Part shown: positions 32,826 through 41,071 of the stretch, piece after piece | Layout: each line of letters begins with the position of its first letter | How positions within the stretch are numbered: the first letter of the stretch is position 1 | From: Defluviimonas salinarum | GTDB taxonomy: Bacteria > Pseudomonadota > Alphaproteobacteria > Rhodobacterales > Rhodobacteraceae | Assembly: GCF_026013545.1 (NCBI RefSeq) | Contig: NZ_JAPDOG010000014.1 | Location: 62,001 to 126,000, forward strand | DNA: 64,000 nucleotides | Direction of reading: 5' to 3' | The notes under the pieces: model-generated | Told to the model about the DNA's origin: nothing | What the model saw: only the letters and a program-made list of their open reading frames with translations | Databases searched by the model: none | Position numbers and translations under genes: made by a program

Positions 32826-34766
32826 ATGGGCATTACCGGCCGAACTGTCGGCGCGGAACCCATGAACAGCTTGACGGTCCGCCAACAGGGCGCGGACAGG
32901 ATGCAGGAAAGGAACAGAGGAATGTCCTCTCAAGGTGACATCGCCCAGAAGGGCCGCACGAAAAGCAAGCGGTCCGGAACTGGAAAATCCATAAGCGAGA
33001 CCTCGGCGGAGGTTACGTTCGCGGTGGAAGATATCACTCCCGAACGTGCTTCCGAGTTGCTCGAGAGGGCGCGCAACGCGGTCGCGGACAAGAAGGCGGT
33101 CGAGACCTACGCCCAGGCGATGAAAAACGGCGCCTGGATTCTCAATGGTCAGCCGATCATCCTCGATCAGGACGGCCGGGTGATCGACGGCGTCCAGCGG
33201 CTCAACGCCTGCATCAAGGCGGACACGCCCTTCCAGACCATCATCGCGCGCAATGTCCGCTCCGACACGCTCCACACGATCGACCAGCACCGGCGCCGGT
33301 CCTACCAGGGCGTCCTCGAAAGCCGCGGCATCAAGGTAGCCGGCGCGATCGTCCGCACCATGTCCAAGCTCATCCGCATCGAGAACGGAACGCTCGGCCG
33401 CGAGAACCTGCCGATCAGCTGGTCGCGCTACGACCGCGTGCTCGCTGCCAACCCCGAACTGCTCGACGCGATCGAAATCGCAGATGAGAGCCGCGGAAGC
33501 GCGCTGCACTCCACCGCGCGGCCGGTCCTGGCCTTCATGGCGATCCGTGCCGGCAAGCGTGACGAGCTGATGGCATTCCTGCGCGAGCTTTCGATCGAGC
33601 ATACGCTCGGCCTTGACAGCCCGCCGCGCGTTCTGGCGCAGCAGCTGATCCTTGGCCGTCAGCAGGACAACCCTTACGGGGTCGACGGTGCCCTGGCGGT
33701 CTCGATCCTGGCCTTCAACGACTTCGCCGCGGGCAAGAAGGCCACGAGCTTCTATTACTGGAAGCCCGATCTCGGCGACACCCCGCTCAACGACGACGGC
33801 AGCCCGCTGAGCCGCAAGGCGATCCGCGAGCATGCGCCGGCGAACCTCGGCCTGCCGGTGATGAACGGCTTTCCCGGCCTGCGCGAGGGTCGTTTCGACA
33901 TCTCCGCGCCCGTCGACGAGTTCGGCGGCCGGACCAGCGAAGAGATCGCCGAGGCCGCACGCACCGATGCCGGCAAGGAGCAGGTGCGCATGGTCGTCCT
34001 CACGCCCGAGAGGGCGCGGGAATGGCTGCAGTTCAACACCGGCAACCGAAAGATCCAGCCCACCCATGTCGAGACGATCGCGCGCGACATCGAGAAGGGC
34101 CACTGGATGGTCAACGCCCAGCCGATCTGTTTCACCGCCGATCCGGAAAATCCCTCGGGCGAGGAGCCGGTCCGGCTGCTGAACGGCCAGCACCGGCTGC
34201 GCGCCTGCATCATGTCCGGGATCCCGATCGAGGTTCCGATCGCGATCAACATCCCCGAGGAGGCCTTCGCCACCTTCGACACCCATGCCAAGCGCACCAT
34301 GCGCCGTATGGGCGACCGGGTCGACGACCGGGTCCTGGCCGCGGCCGCGAAATTCCAGTGGAAGCAGGACAACGGTCTGCCGCTCACGGGGCGCGGAAGC
34401 CCCTCGGCGACCGAGATCCTGCAGACTCTCGACGAGCATCCCGGGCTCGCCTCCGGGTTCTCCCGCTCCCGCCGCAAGGAGATGACCAAGCTCGGATCGG
34501 CCGGCGTGATGACCTATTTCATCTACCGGGTCATGAGCGAACAGGCCGAGTGGGCGGAAGAGTTCCTCGACGGCATCGAGACCGGCGCGGATGTTCCGAG
34601 GGGCAGCCCGATCTTGTCCCTGCGCAACATGGCGATCAACCGGCGCGGCGAACTGAGCCGCAAGGACACGCTCGACATGCTCATCGACCACTGGAACGCC
34701 TTCAAGGTCTGGAAGAGGAAACAGATCGCAATGGCTGAGGAAGACGATCAGCCATCCATGCTCTGA
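32826..34766 (+). CDS. protein with two ParB/DGQHR-like domains
   Basis: Start MGITGRTVGAEP at 32826 (AGGAG five bases upstream); a second candidate, MSSQGDIAQKG at 32922, also has a purine-rich leader. The 646-residue chain holds two copies of one domain. Copy 1 starts ITPERASELLERARN and has IDGVQRLNACIKADTPF then IDQHRRRSYQGVL. Copy 2 starts LTPERAREWLQFN and has LNGQHRLRACIMSGIPI then FDTHAKRTMRRMG. The G-x-Q-R-L / D-x-H-x(3)-R patterns are those of ParB/DGQHR-type proteins. The first copy has lost the His of QHRL (VQRL). It is divergent from the helicase operon. Binding DNA or a nucleotide is likely; a partition role is not shown. Confidence 0.75.
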   Translation: MGITGRTVGAEPMNSLTVRQQGADRMQERNRGMSSQGDIAQKGRTKSKRSGTGKSISETSAEVTFAVEDITPERASELLERARNAVADKKAVETYAQAMKNGAWILNGQPIILDQDGRVIDGVQRLNACIKADTPFQTIIARNVRSDTLHTIDQHRRRSYQGVLESRGIKVAGAIVRTMSKLIRIENGTLGRENLPISWSRYDRVLAANPELLDAIEIADESRGSALHSTARPVLAFMAIRAGKRDELMAFLRELSIEHTLGLDSPPRVLAQQLILGRQQDNPYGVDGALAVSILAFNDFAAGKKATSFYYWKPDLGDTPLNDDGSPLSRKAIREHAPANLGLPVMNGFPGLREGRFDISAPVDEFGGRTSEEIAEAARTDAGKEQVRMVVLTPERAREWLQFNTGNRKIQPTHVETIARDIEKGHWMVNAQPICFTADPENPSGEEPVRLLNGQHRLRACIMSGIPIEVPIAINIPEEAFATFDTHAKRTMRRMGDRVDDRVLAAAAKFQWKQDNGLPLTGRGSPSATEILQTLDEHPGLASGFSRSRRKEMTKLGSAGVMTYFIYRVMSEQAEWAEEFLDGIETGADVPRGSPILSLRNMAINRRGELSRKDTLDMLIDHWNAFKVWKRKQIAMAEEDDQPSML

Positions 34767-34881
34767 CGGCCTCATTGTAAGAGGTGGCCGTTGTGACGAG
34801 CGCGGGGCGGGGAGGAAACTCCCCGCCCCTTTTGTTCTGGCCGGACCGGCTGACCGGGTGGCTTACAATGGCGGCAAGATT

Positions 34882-34926
34882 TGCGAAAAAAATTGCGTTG
34901 TCTCGCCTTGCTCATGTTTGCGAAAA
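34882..34926 (+). promoter_or_regulatory. paired TGCGAAAA sites upstream of the HicA-like fusion
   Basis: Two exact TGCGAAAA octamers at 34882-34889 and 34919-34926, 37 bp apart, in a strongly A/T-rich spacer 50-90 nt ahead of the ATG at 34970. Confidence 0.5.
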
Positions 34927-34969
34927 TCGGTATCTTTCAATTCATGACAATCATTTTCCGGACACACTC

Positions 34970-36115
34970 ATGAAGCACGAACGATCGATCCTGAAATGCG
35001 TCACCCCGAAAGATTACCGTGAGGTGATCGAGGGGTTGATGGAGAATGAGGGATGGTCCGCCGAAAAAACCGGTGGCAACCATATCCGGCTAACACATCC
35101 GGAAGCTGCGCGCCCCATCTTCGCCTCCGGCACCACCTCCGACGTCCGATCCGGCCGAAACCTGCAATCCGAGTGCCGTCGCGCGCTGCGTGACGGAAGG
35201 AATACGGCGGCACAGATCGTGACACCAGCCCTCGTCCCCATGCCGGAACCGGCGACATTCCAGGTGGTGCGCAAGAAGCCGCGCTGGGATCCCGTGAAGC
35301 GCGGCCTGCGCACCGCGGCGCCGGCAGGCACCGGCATCGTGACCGGCCGGGACATCCTGCGAGGTGCAACGACGCCGATCACGACATCCGAAAAACCGAA
35401 CAGCATCACGAACGCACCCAAGGAGATTGCCATGTCGCTCGTCGAGACCCCCTGCCGCAACGAAGCGGCCGCCCCTGTGTCCGCCCCTGTGTCCGCCCCT
35501 GTGGCCGCCGCGGCGCCGGTCGCCGCGAAACCCGCCAAGGCCGACCCGATCGAGGCGCCGGTCGCCGTGACGCCGGCCGAAACGCCGCGCAAGGCTGCCA
35601 GGCCGGCCCCGGCCCTGGCGCCGATTGAGACGACCGGCGGCCTGACGCAGATCCCCGCCGACATCCTCGGCATCGCGCTGCGCCTCGTGCGCGGCGAGCT
35701 CCGCGCCGTGACCGTCACCCCTGACATGGTCGGCCGCACGCTCGTGCTCGACGGCGCGGCCTTCATCCTCGACGGCGCGTTGCCCGATCTCCGGGCCGTA
35801 CCCGCGCCGGCGCCCGTCGTCGCATCTGGCGCCGAGCCTGCCGCCGCAGCGGCCGGGGATACCGGCAGCGAGAAGCGTCGTGCCAAGCCGGAAATGGTCG
35901 GCAAGATTCTTGCGACGATGAAGGAGTTCCCCGGCGAGTGGATGGGCGTATCCACGATCACCGGCCTTGCCGGTCATGACGTCAAGACCGATGGCCGCGG
36001 CATCGAGAAGACCATCCGGATCACGCTTGACGAACTCGTCGCGGACGGGCAGCTCGAGATGGCGGAAGAGCCCTGGGGGCAGCGCCGGAAGATCACTTTC
36101 CGCTTCAAGGCCTGA
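34970..36115 (+). CDS. HicA-like domain fused to Ala/Pro linker and winged-helix-like end
   Basis: ATG at 34970 gives 381 residues. An earlier in-frame start at 34784 would cover the AT-rich promoter zone. Residues ~10-65 resemble HicA mRNA interferases: VIEGLMENEGWSAEKTGGNH then IRLTHPEA, with G-N-H where HicA has its catalytic G-S/N-H. A long Ala/Pro/Val linker follows, including the 12-bp tandem repeat at 35471. The last ~80 residues (KPEMVGKILATMKEF ... RKITFRF) look like a winged helix. There is no HicB next door. A DNA- or RNA-binding regulator built from a HicA fold is the simplest reading; toxicity is not implied. Confidence 0.65.
   Translation: MKHERSILKCVTPKDYREVIEGLMENEGWSAEKTGGNHIRLTHPEAARPIFASGTTSDVRSGRNLQSECRRALRDGRNTAAQIVTPALVPMPEPATFQVVRKKPRWDPVKRGLRTAAPAGTGIVTGRDILRGATTPITTSEKPNSITNAPKEIAMSLVETPCRNEAAAPVSAPVSAPVAAAAPVAAKPAKADPIEAPVAVTPAETPRKAARPAPALAPIETTGGLTQIPADILGIALRLVRGELRAVTVTPDMVGRTLVLDGAAFILDGALPDLRAVPAPAPVVASGAEPAAAAAGDTGSEKRRAKPEMVGKILATMKEFPGEWMGVSTITGLAGHDVKTDGRGIEKTIRITLDELVADGQLEMAEEPWGQRRKITFRFKA
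35471..35506. repeat. three tandem 12-bp units in coding sequence
   Basis: gcccctgtgtcc twice, then gcccctgtggcc. Encodes the repeated SAPV unit in the linker of the HicA-like fusion. In-frame slippage would change linker length without breaking the gene. Confidence 0.85.
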
Positions 36116-36127
36116 TCCGATGGATCC

Positions 36128-36158
36128 AGGGGCGCCTTCGGGCGCCCTTTTCCTTTTC
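36128..36158 (+). terminator. rho-independent terminator
   Basis: AGGGGCGCC, ttcg, GGCGCCCTT followed by TTCCTTTTC, 13 nt after the stop of the HicA-like fusion. Confidence 0.82.
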
Positions 36159-36193
36159 AGGTTTTCGGATTATCGCACGATACTCGCGTGAAG

Positions 36194-36216
36194 GACGCCC
36201 GCCCCCGGCGGGCGTC
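36194..36216. other. second GC-rich hairpin after the terminator
   Basis: GACGCCCGCC, ccc, GGCGGGCGTC: perfect 10-bp stem about 38 bases before the start of gene 36254. It has no T-run, so it may be a leader structure in the next transcript rather than a terminator. Confidence 0.4.
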
Positions 36217-36253
36217 TCGCCATATCATGACCCGGATGCGAAAGAGCACAGCC

Positions 36254-36796
36254 ATGCCGCGCCAACCCCTGACGCCCAAGCAGATCGTCGAACAGGAATT
36301 CGAGAGCCTGAAGGCGCTCGTCAGGAATCTCCTCGTCGAGAACCGGAATCTCAAGCCCCGAGAGGACGCGCGCGGCTGGCCGGCCGAGGCCTACTATTTC
36401 GCGGCCTACCCCAAGACCGCCGACTATGTCTCAGGCCCGCTCAAGCGGCAGGCGGAGTGCATTCTCGAGCGGCTCGAGAACGCCTCCCGGCTCTGCGCGG
36501 AGATGGCGGCCGATCTGCAATCCTTGCGCCTCACCCTCGCCGACCGGCGCCGCCAGGCCGCTGACCTCGCCTTCGAGGCCCATGACTTCGGCTGCGAGGT
36601 CGAGGGGTACGGTGGCTGGGTCGCGCTTGACGACAGCATGGTCAGGTCGGTCTTCCTGTCGTCCGGTCTCCACACCCGGCCAGCAGCCGACGTCACCTTC
36701 ATCGTGACCTTCCGCGAGAACACCTCCTTCATCGAGGCCTCACGCATTCCCGAAAGTGAACCCCAACCCGCAGAACCCGTGGGGATGGAGATCTGA
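36254..36796 (+). CDS. hypothetical protein (180 aa), coiled-coil-like N-terminus
   Basis: I favour MPRQPLTPKQIVEQEFESLK at 36254 (GAAAGAG upstream); ATGs at 36227 and 36188 are possible. Residues 8-90 are a long charged helix pattern (EFESLKALVRNLLVENRNLK, CILERLENASRLCAEMAADL). The rest is strand-rich (GCEVEGYGGWVALDDSMV, DVTFIVTFRE). It is one base from the next gene (stop 36796, ATG 36798), so the two are coupled. Function unknown. Confidence 0.7.
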   Translation: MPRQPLTPKQIVEQEFESLKALVRNLLVENRNLKPREDARGWPAEAYYFAAYPKTADYVSGPLKRQAECILERLENASRLCAEMAADLQSLRLTLADRRRQAADLAFEAHDFGCEVEGYGGWVALDDSMVRSVFLSSGLHTRPAADVTFIVTFRENTSFIEASRIPESEPQPAEPVGMEI

Positions 36797-36797
36797 A

Positions 36798-37814
36798 ATG
36801 GCCGCGCTCTACTACCGCCTGACGAACACCACCGACCCCGAGGAACGCCTCGAGGATGCCTGCCTGTGGAAGGCGATGCACGACCAGTACGGCGACGGGA
36901 TCACGCTCCTGCCCGACGGGGCGCGCGCGCCCAGGGAGGGCATGATGTTCGGCCGCACCCGGCATTTCGAGCCCTTCGCCGCGCTCGCGGCCGGGCCCAA
37001 CCTCGACTATTGGAGGGATCCCGGCTTCCTGGCCGGCATCTCCCGCGAGTTTCACCTTTGCGACCTCGAGGAAGCGGAGGAGCGGGTGCGTCTCTTGCAT
37101 GAGAGCGGCCGGGACGCCTTCGTGAAGGCCTGCGAGCAGAAGCTCATGACGCTGCGGATCCCGGTGGGCGAGAGTTTCGGCGCGGCGATCGGCGACATGG
37201 TCTGGTCCTTCATCGACAAGCCGGACTCGCTCCTGGTTCAGGAATACGTGGCGATGCGGAACGAGCGCCGCTTCGTCGTCATCGACCGCAAGATCGTCAC
37301 CCATTCCCCGGTCGCCTGGCATCTCACGCCCTTGTCGCGCGCCCATGCGATCGAGGGCGCAGGGCTGCCGATCGACGATCTGCATTACGACAGCCCGCGC
37401 GTGACGACCGCGCGGTTCGACCCGCATCTCACGAGGAGGATGATCGCGCATGTCGAGCGCGTCGCTGCCGGGATGAGCCGGCCGCATGCCATCGTCGACG
37501 TGGCCGAGCTTTGCGACAAGCGGATCGAGACGATCGAGTTCAACCCCTGCCAGCCCGGCATGTTCGGGCTCTACGCCTGCGATCCCCGGGCAATCGCCGA
37601 AGCGAGCCAGGCCCTCCTGCCGGACGATCTCCTCCGCGAGGTCGAGCGGCGGCGCGCGGAAGAGGATCCGTTCCCGGTGCCGGAAGAGGAAACCGCGGGC
37701 CGGCCGGCCATGGCCCGGTTTCCGCACCTTTTCGCCGATCCCGGCGCGGTCTCCAGCGAGGTCTCCAGGGCGATCGCCGACCTCGATTTCGAGGACGAGC
37801 CCACGGGCCCCTGA
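36798..37814 (+). CDS. ATP-grasp-like protein
   Basis: ATG at 36798 with GGAG seven bases upstream; 338 residues. The second half shows an ATP-grasp C-terminal core: LLVQEYVAMRNERRFVVIDR, a strand pair, then IVDVAELCDKRIETIEFNP, where the E-x-N Mg-binding pair is visible (EFN). This resembles the DUF4343-type ATP-grasp proteins found on plasmids and phages. Such enzymes join a carboxylate to an amine or thiol with ATP; the substrate is unknown. It is the last gene before a strong hairpin terminator. Confidence 0.68.
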   Translation: MAALYYRLTNTTDPEERLEDACLWKAMHDQYGDGITLLPDGARAPREGMMFGRTRHFEPFAALAAGPNLDYWRDPGFLAGISREFHLCDLEEAEERVRLLHESGRDAFVKACEQKLMTLRIPVGESFGAAIGDMVWSFIDKPDSLLVQEYVAMRNERRFVVIDRKIVTHSPVAWHLTPLSRAHAIEGAGLPIDDLHYDSPRVTTARFDPHLTRRMIAHVERVAAGMSRPHAIVDVAELCDKRIETIEFNPCQPGMFGLYACDPRAIAEASQALLPDDLLREVERRRAEEDPFPVPEEETAGRPAMARFPHLFADPGAVSSEVSRAIADLDFEDEPTGP

Positions 37815-37820
37815 TCAAGG

Positions 37821-37847
37821 CGAAAGGGGCCCTCGGGGCCCCTTTCG
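37821..37847 (+). terminator. hairpin terminator
   Basis: CGAAAGGGGCCC, tcg, GGGCCCCTTTCG: perfect 12-bp stem seven bases after the ATP-grasp stop. The U-rich part lies within the stem. Confidence 0.7.
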
Positions 37848-37885
37848 ATTATGACCGGAACGCCCGGGAAGGCCGGCTTTCGGGA

Positions 37886-38029
37886 TCAGGCCCGGAGCGC
37901 CATGCCGAGCGCCTTGGCGGCCCCGGGGGAGAGCGGCCCGGTGACGCAGGCCTCGCCGATCCCGGCGGAGGCGCAGAAGGCATTGAGGGCGGCGATCGTC
38001 TCTCCGGTCAGCCGGCCGCTCGCCGCGCC
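37886..38029 (-). pseudogene. detached half of a peptidoglycan-binding domain
   Basis: It reads on in frame directly after the TGA of gene 38030-39292 for 47 residues to the next stop. GAASGRLTGETIAALNAFCA and the following helix complete a PG_binding_1 domain whose first helix (LQGEMARLGHY) ends the upstream gene. A single TGG-to-TGA change (family members often have an aromatic or small residue here) would explain the split. Read-through is an alternative. Confidence 0.7.
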
Positions 38030-39292
38030 TCAGTAATGACCGAGCCTGGCCATCTCGCCCTGCAATACGCGGACATAGGCGTTCGGGTTGACGCGGCGCA
38101 GGTCCATCAGCGCATCCGCGAAGTCGCGGCCCTGAAGATCCGCCACATCGGCCGCGATCGCGTCCAGATCGGCGCGGCTCCGCGCGCTCGCGGCCTGGCC
38201 GAGAATCCCGTGCCGGGCGATCTGGGCGGGATCGAGCATGTCGCCATGACGCGAGACGACGGAGGCTGCCTCCTCCTGCGCACCGTCGCTGCGGCCCGAA
38301 AGCTCATGCCAGTAGCCGAAGAGCCGCCGGGCCGCGATGGTGTCCCCGACGGCGGCGGCCTTCTCGACAAGATCGACCGCGCCGGGCCGCAGCGAAGCGA
38401 GGTCGGGATTGGCCTCGTCGAGGCGGGCAGGAAGGCCGAGCACGGCGAGCGCCGCGCCGCCGGAGCCCGCCTCGATCCCGGCGCGCGCCAGCGCAACCCC
38501 CTCGGCGGGGCTCGAGAGTTCCCCGAAGGCGCCGGTCAGGTGGCCGCGCACGAGATCGGCCGCGGCCGCCTCGGCCTCGTCCTCACGCCCGGAGAGCGCG
38601 GCCTCGAAGTGGGATAGCGCGGCCGCGGCATCGGCCTCGACGATTGCGCCGTCGCGAAGAAGCCGCGCGAGGCGGATATTGGCCCAGGGCTTGCCGGAAG
38701 CAATCGCCATCCGGTAAGCCTCCACGGCGCCATCGCCATCGACCGCGCCGCCGATGCCAGCGGCACGCAGGTCGCCGAGCGCCATCCAGCCCGGGAAATT
38801 CTCCGCCACCGAAGCGTCTTCGAGAATCGTGCGCGCCCGGACAGGGTCATGGTTCGCCACCTCCTCGCGCAGCAGCGATTGCGCGATGCGGCTGCCAGCA
38901 AAGACGTCACCTGCCGCATAGGCCGCCTCGTCGAGGGCGAGGGCCACGGCCTCATCCCGGAACGGGCCGTCCTCGGCGCGGCGGATCCTGGACAGCGCCT
39001 GGATTGCGGGAAGGTGGCCAGCATCGGCGGCTGGCTGGAGGATCCCGATTGCGGCGGCAAGGTCGTCACGCTCGATATAGGCGTTGCCGAGGATGACCGC
39101 CGCCTTGACGTCACCGGCGTTCGCGATCGCGATGAGTTCGGCCTCGGCGGCATCGCGCGCATCGCCGCCGGCGGACATCACGGCGCCACGGAGCTTGCCG
39201 TAGTTGGCCGTGGCGATGTCCGCTGAAGCCATGGTCCCTGTCGCGGCCAGGAGGACAATCGAAGCAAGCAGGGTCGAGGGTACGCGGGGCAT
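38030..39292 (-). CDS. secreted Sel1/TPR-like repeat protein, C-terminally truncated
   Basis: Start MPRVPSTLLASIVLLAATG at 39292 after GAAGGA; a signal peptide of about 23 residues ends in ASA. The body (about 30-350) is built of ~36-residue Sel1-like helical repeats (AVILGNAYIERDDLAAAIGI, GWMALGDLRAAGIGGAVDGD). The chain stops at MARLGHY, in the middle of a C-terminal peptidoglycan-binding domain that continues in frame beyond the TGA. Rhodobacterial relatives combine Sel1 repeats with such a domain in the periplasm. It likely acted at the cell envelope; anchoring may be lost. Confidence 0.78.
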   Translation of the reverse strand: MPRVPSTLLASIVLLAATGTMASADIATANYGKLRGAVMSAGGDARDAAEAELIAIANAGDVKAAVILGNAYIERDDLAAAIGILQPAADAGHLPAIQALSRIRRAEDGPFRDEAVALALDEAAYAAGDVFAGSRIAQSLLREEVANHDPVRARTILEDASVAENFPGWMALGDLRAAGIGGAVDGDGAVEAYRMAIASGKPWANIRLARLLRDGAIVEADAAAALSHFEAALSGREDEAEAAAADLVRGHLTGAFGELSSPAEGVALARAGIEAGSGGAALAVLGLPARLDEANPDLASLRPGAVDLVEKAAAVGDTIAARRLFGYWHELSGRSDGAQEEAASVVSRHGDMLDPAQIARHGILGQAASARSRADLDAIAADVADLQGRDFADALMDLRRVNPNAYVRVLQGEMARLGHY

Positions 39293-39488
39293 ATGGGTTC
39301 CTTCATGAAGTTGCGCCGATCGGGCCATGGTCCGGGACAAACCGACTATGTGATTGATTTTCGCATTTTAGCCGCCGAACCGCCAGACACAAGACTCGAA
39401 GCGGAAAAACTGCCGCATCGGCTGTTCGACCTTCGTATTTTCGCGCGGCTCGCGGATGTTGCGTTGAACGAAAGCGAGGAGCTCTTCC

Positions 39489-40169
39489 ATGTACCTGAGG
39501 CTTGGCGAGGTCCTCCATGTCGGATCGCTCGATCCCGCGAGCCGCACGGCGCGCGCCTCGCTCGAGGGGCCCTGCCTTTCGGTCTCGGTCGATCCCGAGG
39601 ACTGGGGCCATATCGCGCGCGTCTCTGGCCCGACCTGGACGCTCGTCCGTCCGGGCGCGCTCTGGCTCGACGCCTGCGGCCTCGGCGACGCCGAAAAGGC
39701 GCGGATCCGCGACTGGGCGAAGACCGCGGGCCTTGCCGAGGAGACGACCGCCTGGCGGGCCTGGCAATACGACGACGAGGCCGATGACTGGCGCTACATG
39801 ACGCTGCCGACCCGCGAGGCGGCGGAGGCCGAATGCCAGGACATGGATCCCGACGGCGTGCCTTCGGATAACGGCGAGCTTGTCGAGCCGGTCGCGGCAC
39901 TCCGGCTGACGCAAGCCGCCATGGCAAGGCTAGAGCGGTGGCACGACCCGCTCGACGGCGAGGCCGGCGCCCTCATCCTCTACGCGATGGAGGTGCTCGA
40001 GCCGGACCACCCCGATCTCGTCGGGATCTGGTGGAACGAGATCCACGATCCGCTTTCGCTCTCCTGCCCGCGCGGCGGCGTCCTGCCGGCCCGGCTCGAC
40101 GAGTTCGATATCCGCGACGAATACGGAAATCTCCCGCCCTTCCGGCGCGAGGAGGATCCGCAGCCATGA
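39489..40169 (+). CDS. hypothetical protein (226 aa)
   Basis: GAGGAG seven bases before the ATG at 39489. The N-terminal half is strand-rich (YLRLGEVLHVGSLDPASRTA). The middle contains a Trp-rich segment (TAWRAWQYDDEADDWRYMTL), and the end is acidic. No known domain. Its stop overlaps the next ATG (ATGA at 40166-40169). The 200-bp spacer from the divergent Sel1 gene contains a TTTTCGCA motif (39358-39365). Confidence 0.75.
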   Translation: MYLRLGEVLHVGSLDPASRTARASLEGPCLSVSVDPEDWGHIARVSGPTWTLVRPGALWLDACGLGDAEKARIRDWAKTAGLAEETTAWRAWQYDDEADDWRYMTLPTREAAEAECQDMDPDGVPSDNGELVEPVAALRLTQAAMARLERWHDPLDGEAGALILYAMEVLEPDHPDLVGIWWNEIHDPLSLSCPRGGVLPARLDEFDIRDEYGNLPPFRREEDPQP

Positions 40170-40912
40170 CTCGCCGCAAGTTCTACTCGACCTGCGTCGA
40201 CTGGCCGAAGGAGCGGATGCTTGCCAAGGCGTTCCTCGACGAGAACGGTGAGGAGATCACCCGCGCGGCCTTTCTCGGACTCGTCGACCCGCGCCAGATG
40301 CGCGCGCTCGAGACGCACCTCGGCTACGACATCCACCTGAAGATGGAAGCGGACTACCATGTCCGCTATTTCCGCGAACCGGTGACCGGCATCCCGTTCT
40401 TCGTCCATTCGGCGATCGAGCATGTCTTCGCGCGAAAGGACGAGATCGATGCGCTCGAGGCGGCGGAGACGGACCGGCTCTGCGAGCCGAAGCCGCTGGC
40501 GATCCTGGCGCTCATCCACCCGGGCCGCCTCATCGGTCAGGACCCGCAGGATCCGGACTTCGAGGGGGACGCCTTCGACGAGGCGATCGGACGGATCATC
40601 GCGCATGATGGCGGAATCGTCATTCTCGACGACGAGAGCTTCCGCGGCATCCCGGCCGGCGATCGCCTGACGCTCCGGCGTGCCCTCACACACGCCGGGA
40701 TCGGGCATGGCGTGGCGCTGCATGTATGGGCTGCGGAGGACGGATCCGCCGCGCCGCAGGATTGGGAGGGCTTCGGCGACGCCGAGCCCGATCCCGGCCT
40801 CGAGTTCGGCGCGATGATCGCTGATCTCGTGGCCCAGACCGGCGAGCGCGGCGAGATCGAGATGATCGGCGCGGTGCCGGAACCCGCCCCGGAGCCCTGC
40901 CACCTCACTTGA
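40166..40912 (+). CDS. hypothetical protein (248 aa)
   Basis: Translationally coupled to the previous gene through ATGA. Begins MTRRKFYSTCVDWPKERMLA; contains FEGDAFDEAIGRIIAHDGGIVILDDESFRG and an acidic C-terminus. Cytosolic, no recognised motif. Followed by a 159-base spacer with TTTTCGCA at 41016-41023, 49 nt ahead of the next gene. Confidence 0.75.
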   Translation: MTRRKFYSTCVDWPKERMLAKAFLDENGEEITRAAFLGLVDPRQMRALETHLGYDIHLKMEADYHVRYFREPVTGIPFFVHSAIEHVFARKDEIDALEAAETDRLCEPKPLAILALIHPGRLIGQDPQDPDFEGDAFDEAIGRIIAHDGGIVILDDESFRGIPAGDRLTLRRALTHAGIGHGVALHVWAAEDGSAAPQDWEGFGDAEPDPGLEFGAMIADLVAQTGERGEIEMIGAVPEPAPEPCHLT

Positions 40913-41015
40913 TCGCGACGGCCTCCAGGCCGGCTCTCGGGCCAGGTCTCGCGAAGTGTCCCGATCGGATCGACGGCGATGCGGCGGCCCTCGGCTGTTC
41001 ATTATCCGCGAAGAA

Positions 41016-41023
41016 TTTTCGCA
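41016..41023 (+). promoter_or_regulatory. TTTTCGCA motif ahead of the phosphoesterase operon
   Basis: ATTTTCGCA followed after nine bases by TATGCT, 49 nt upstream of ATG 41072. If TATGCT is a -10, the octamer would occupy the -35 position; this is only a suggestion. Confidence 0.45.
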
Positions 41024-41071
41024 CCCCTGCCCTATGCTGCCCCGGGCAGCATACTGACAACGAGGCGGACG

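Noticed and set aside
32814-34775. 653-codon minus-strand frame opposite the duplicated-domain gene
   Set aside because: The plus strand has two recognisable domain copies and a ribosome site; the antisense product does not resemble anything.
35471-35506. Tandem 12-bp repeats as a CRISPR or iteron array
   Set aside because: They are in coding sequence, three units only, no spacers; they encode SAPV repeats.
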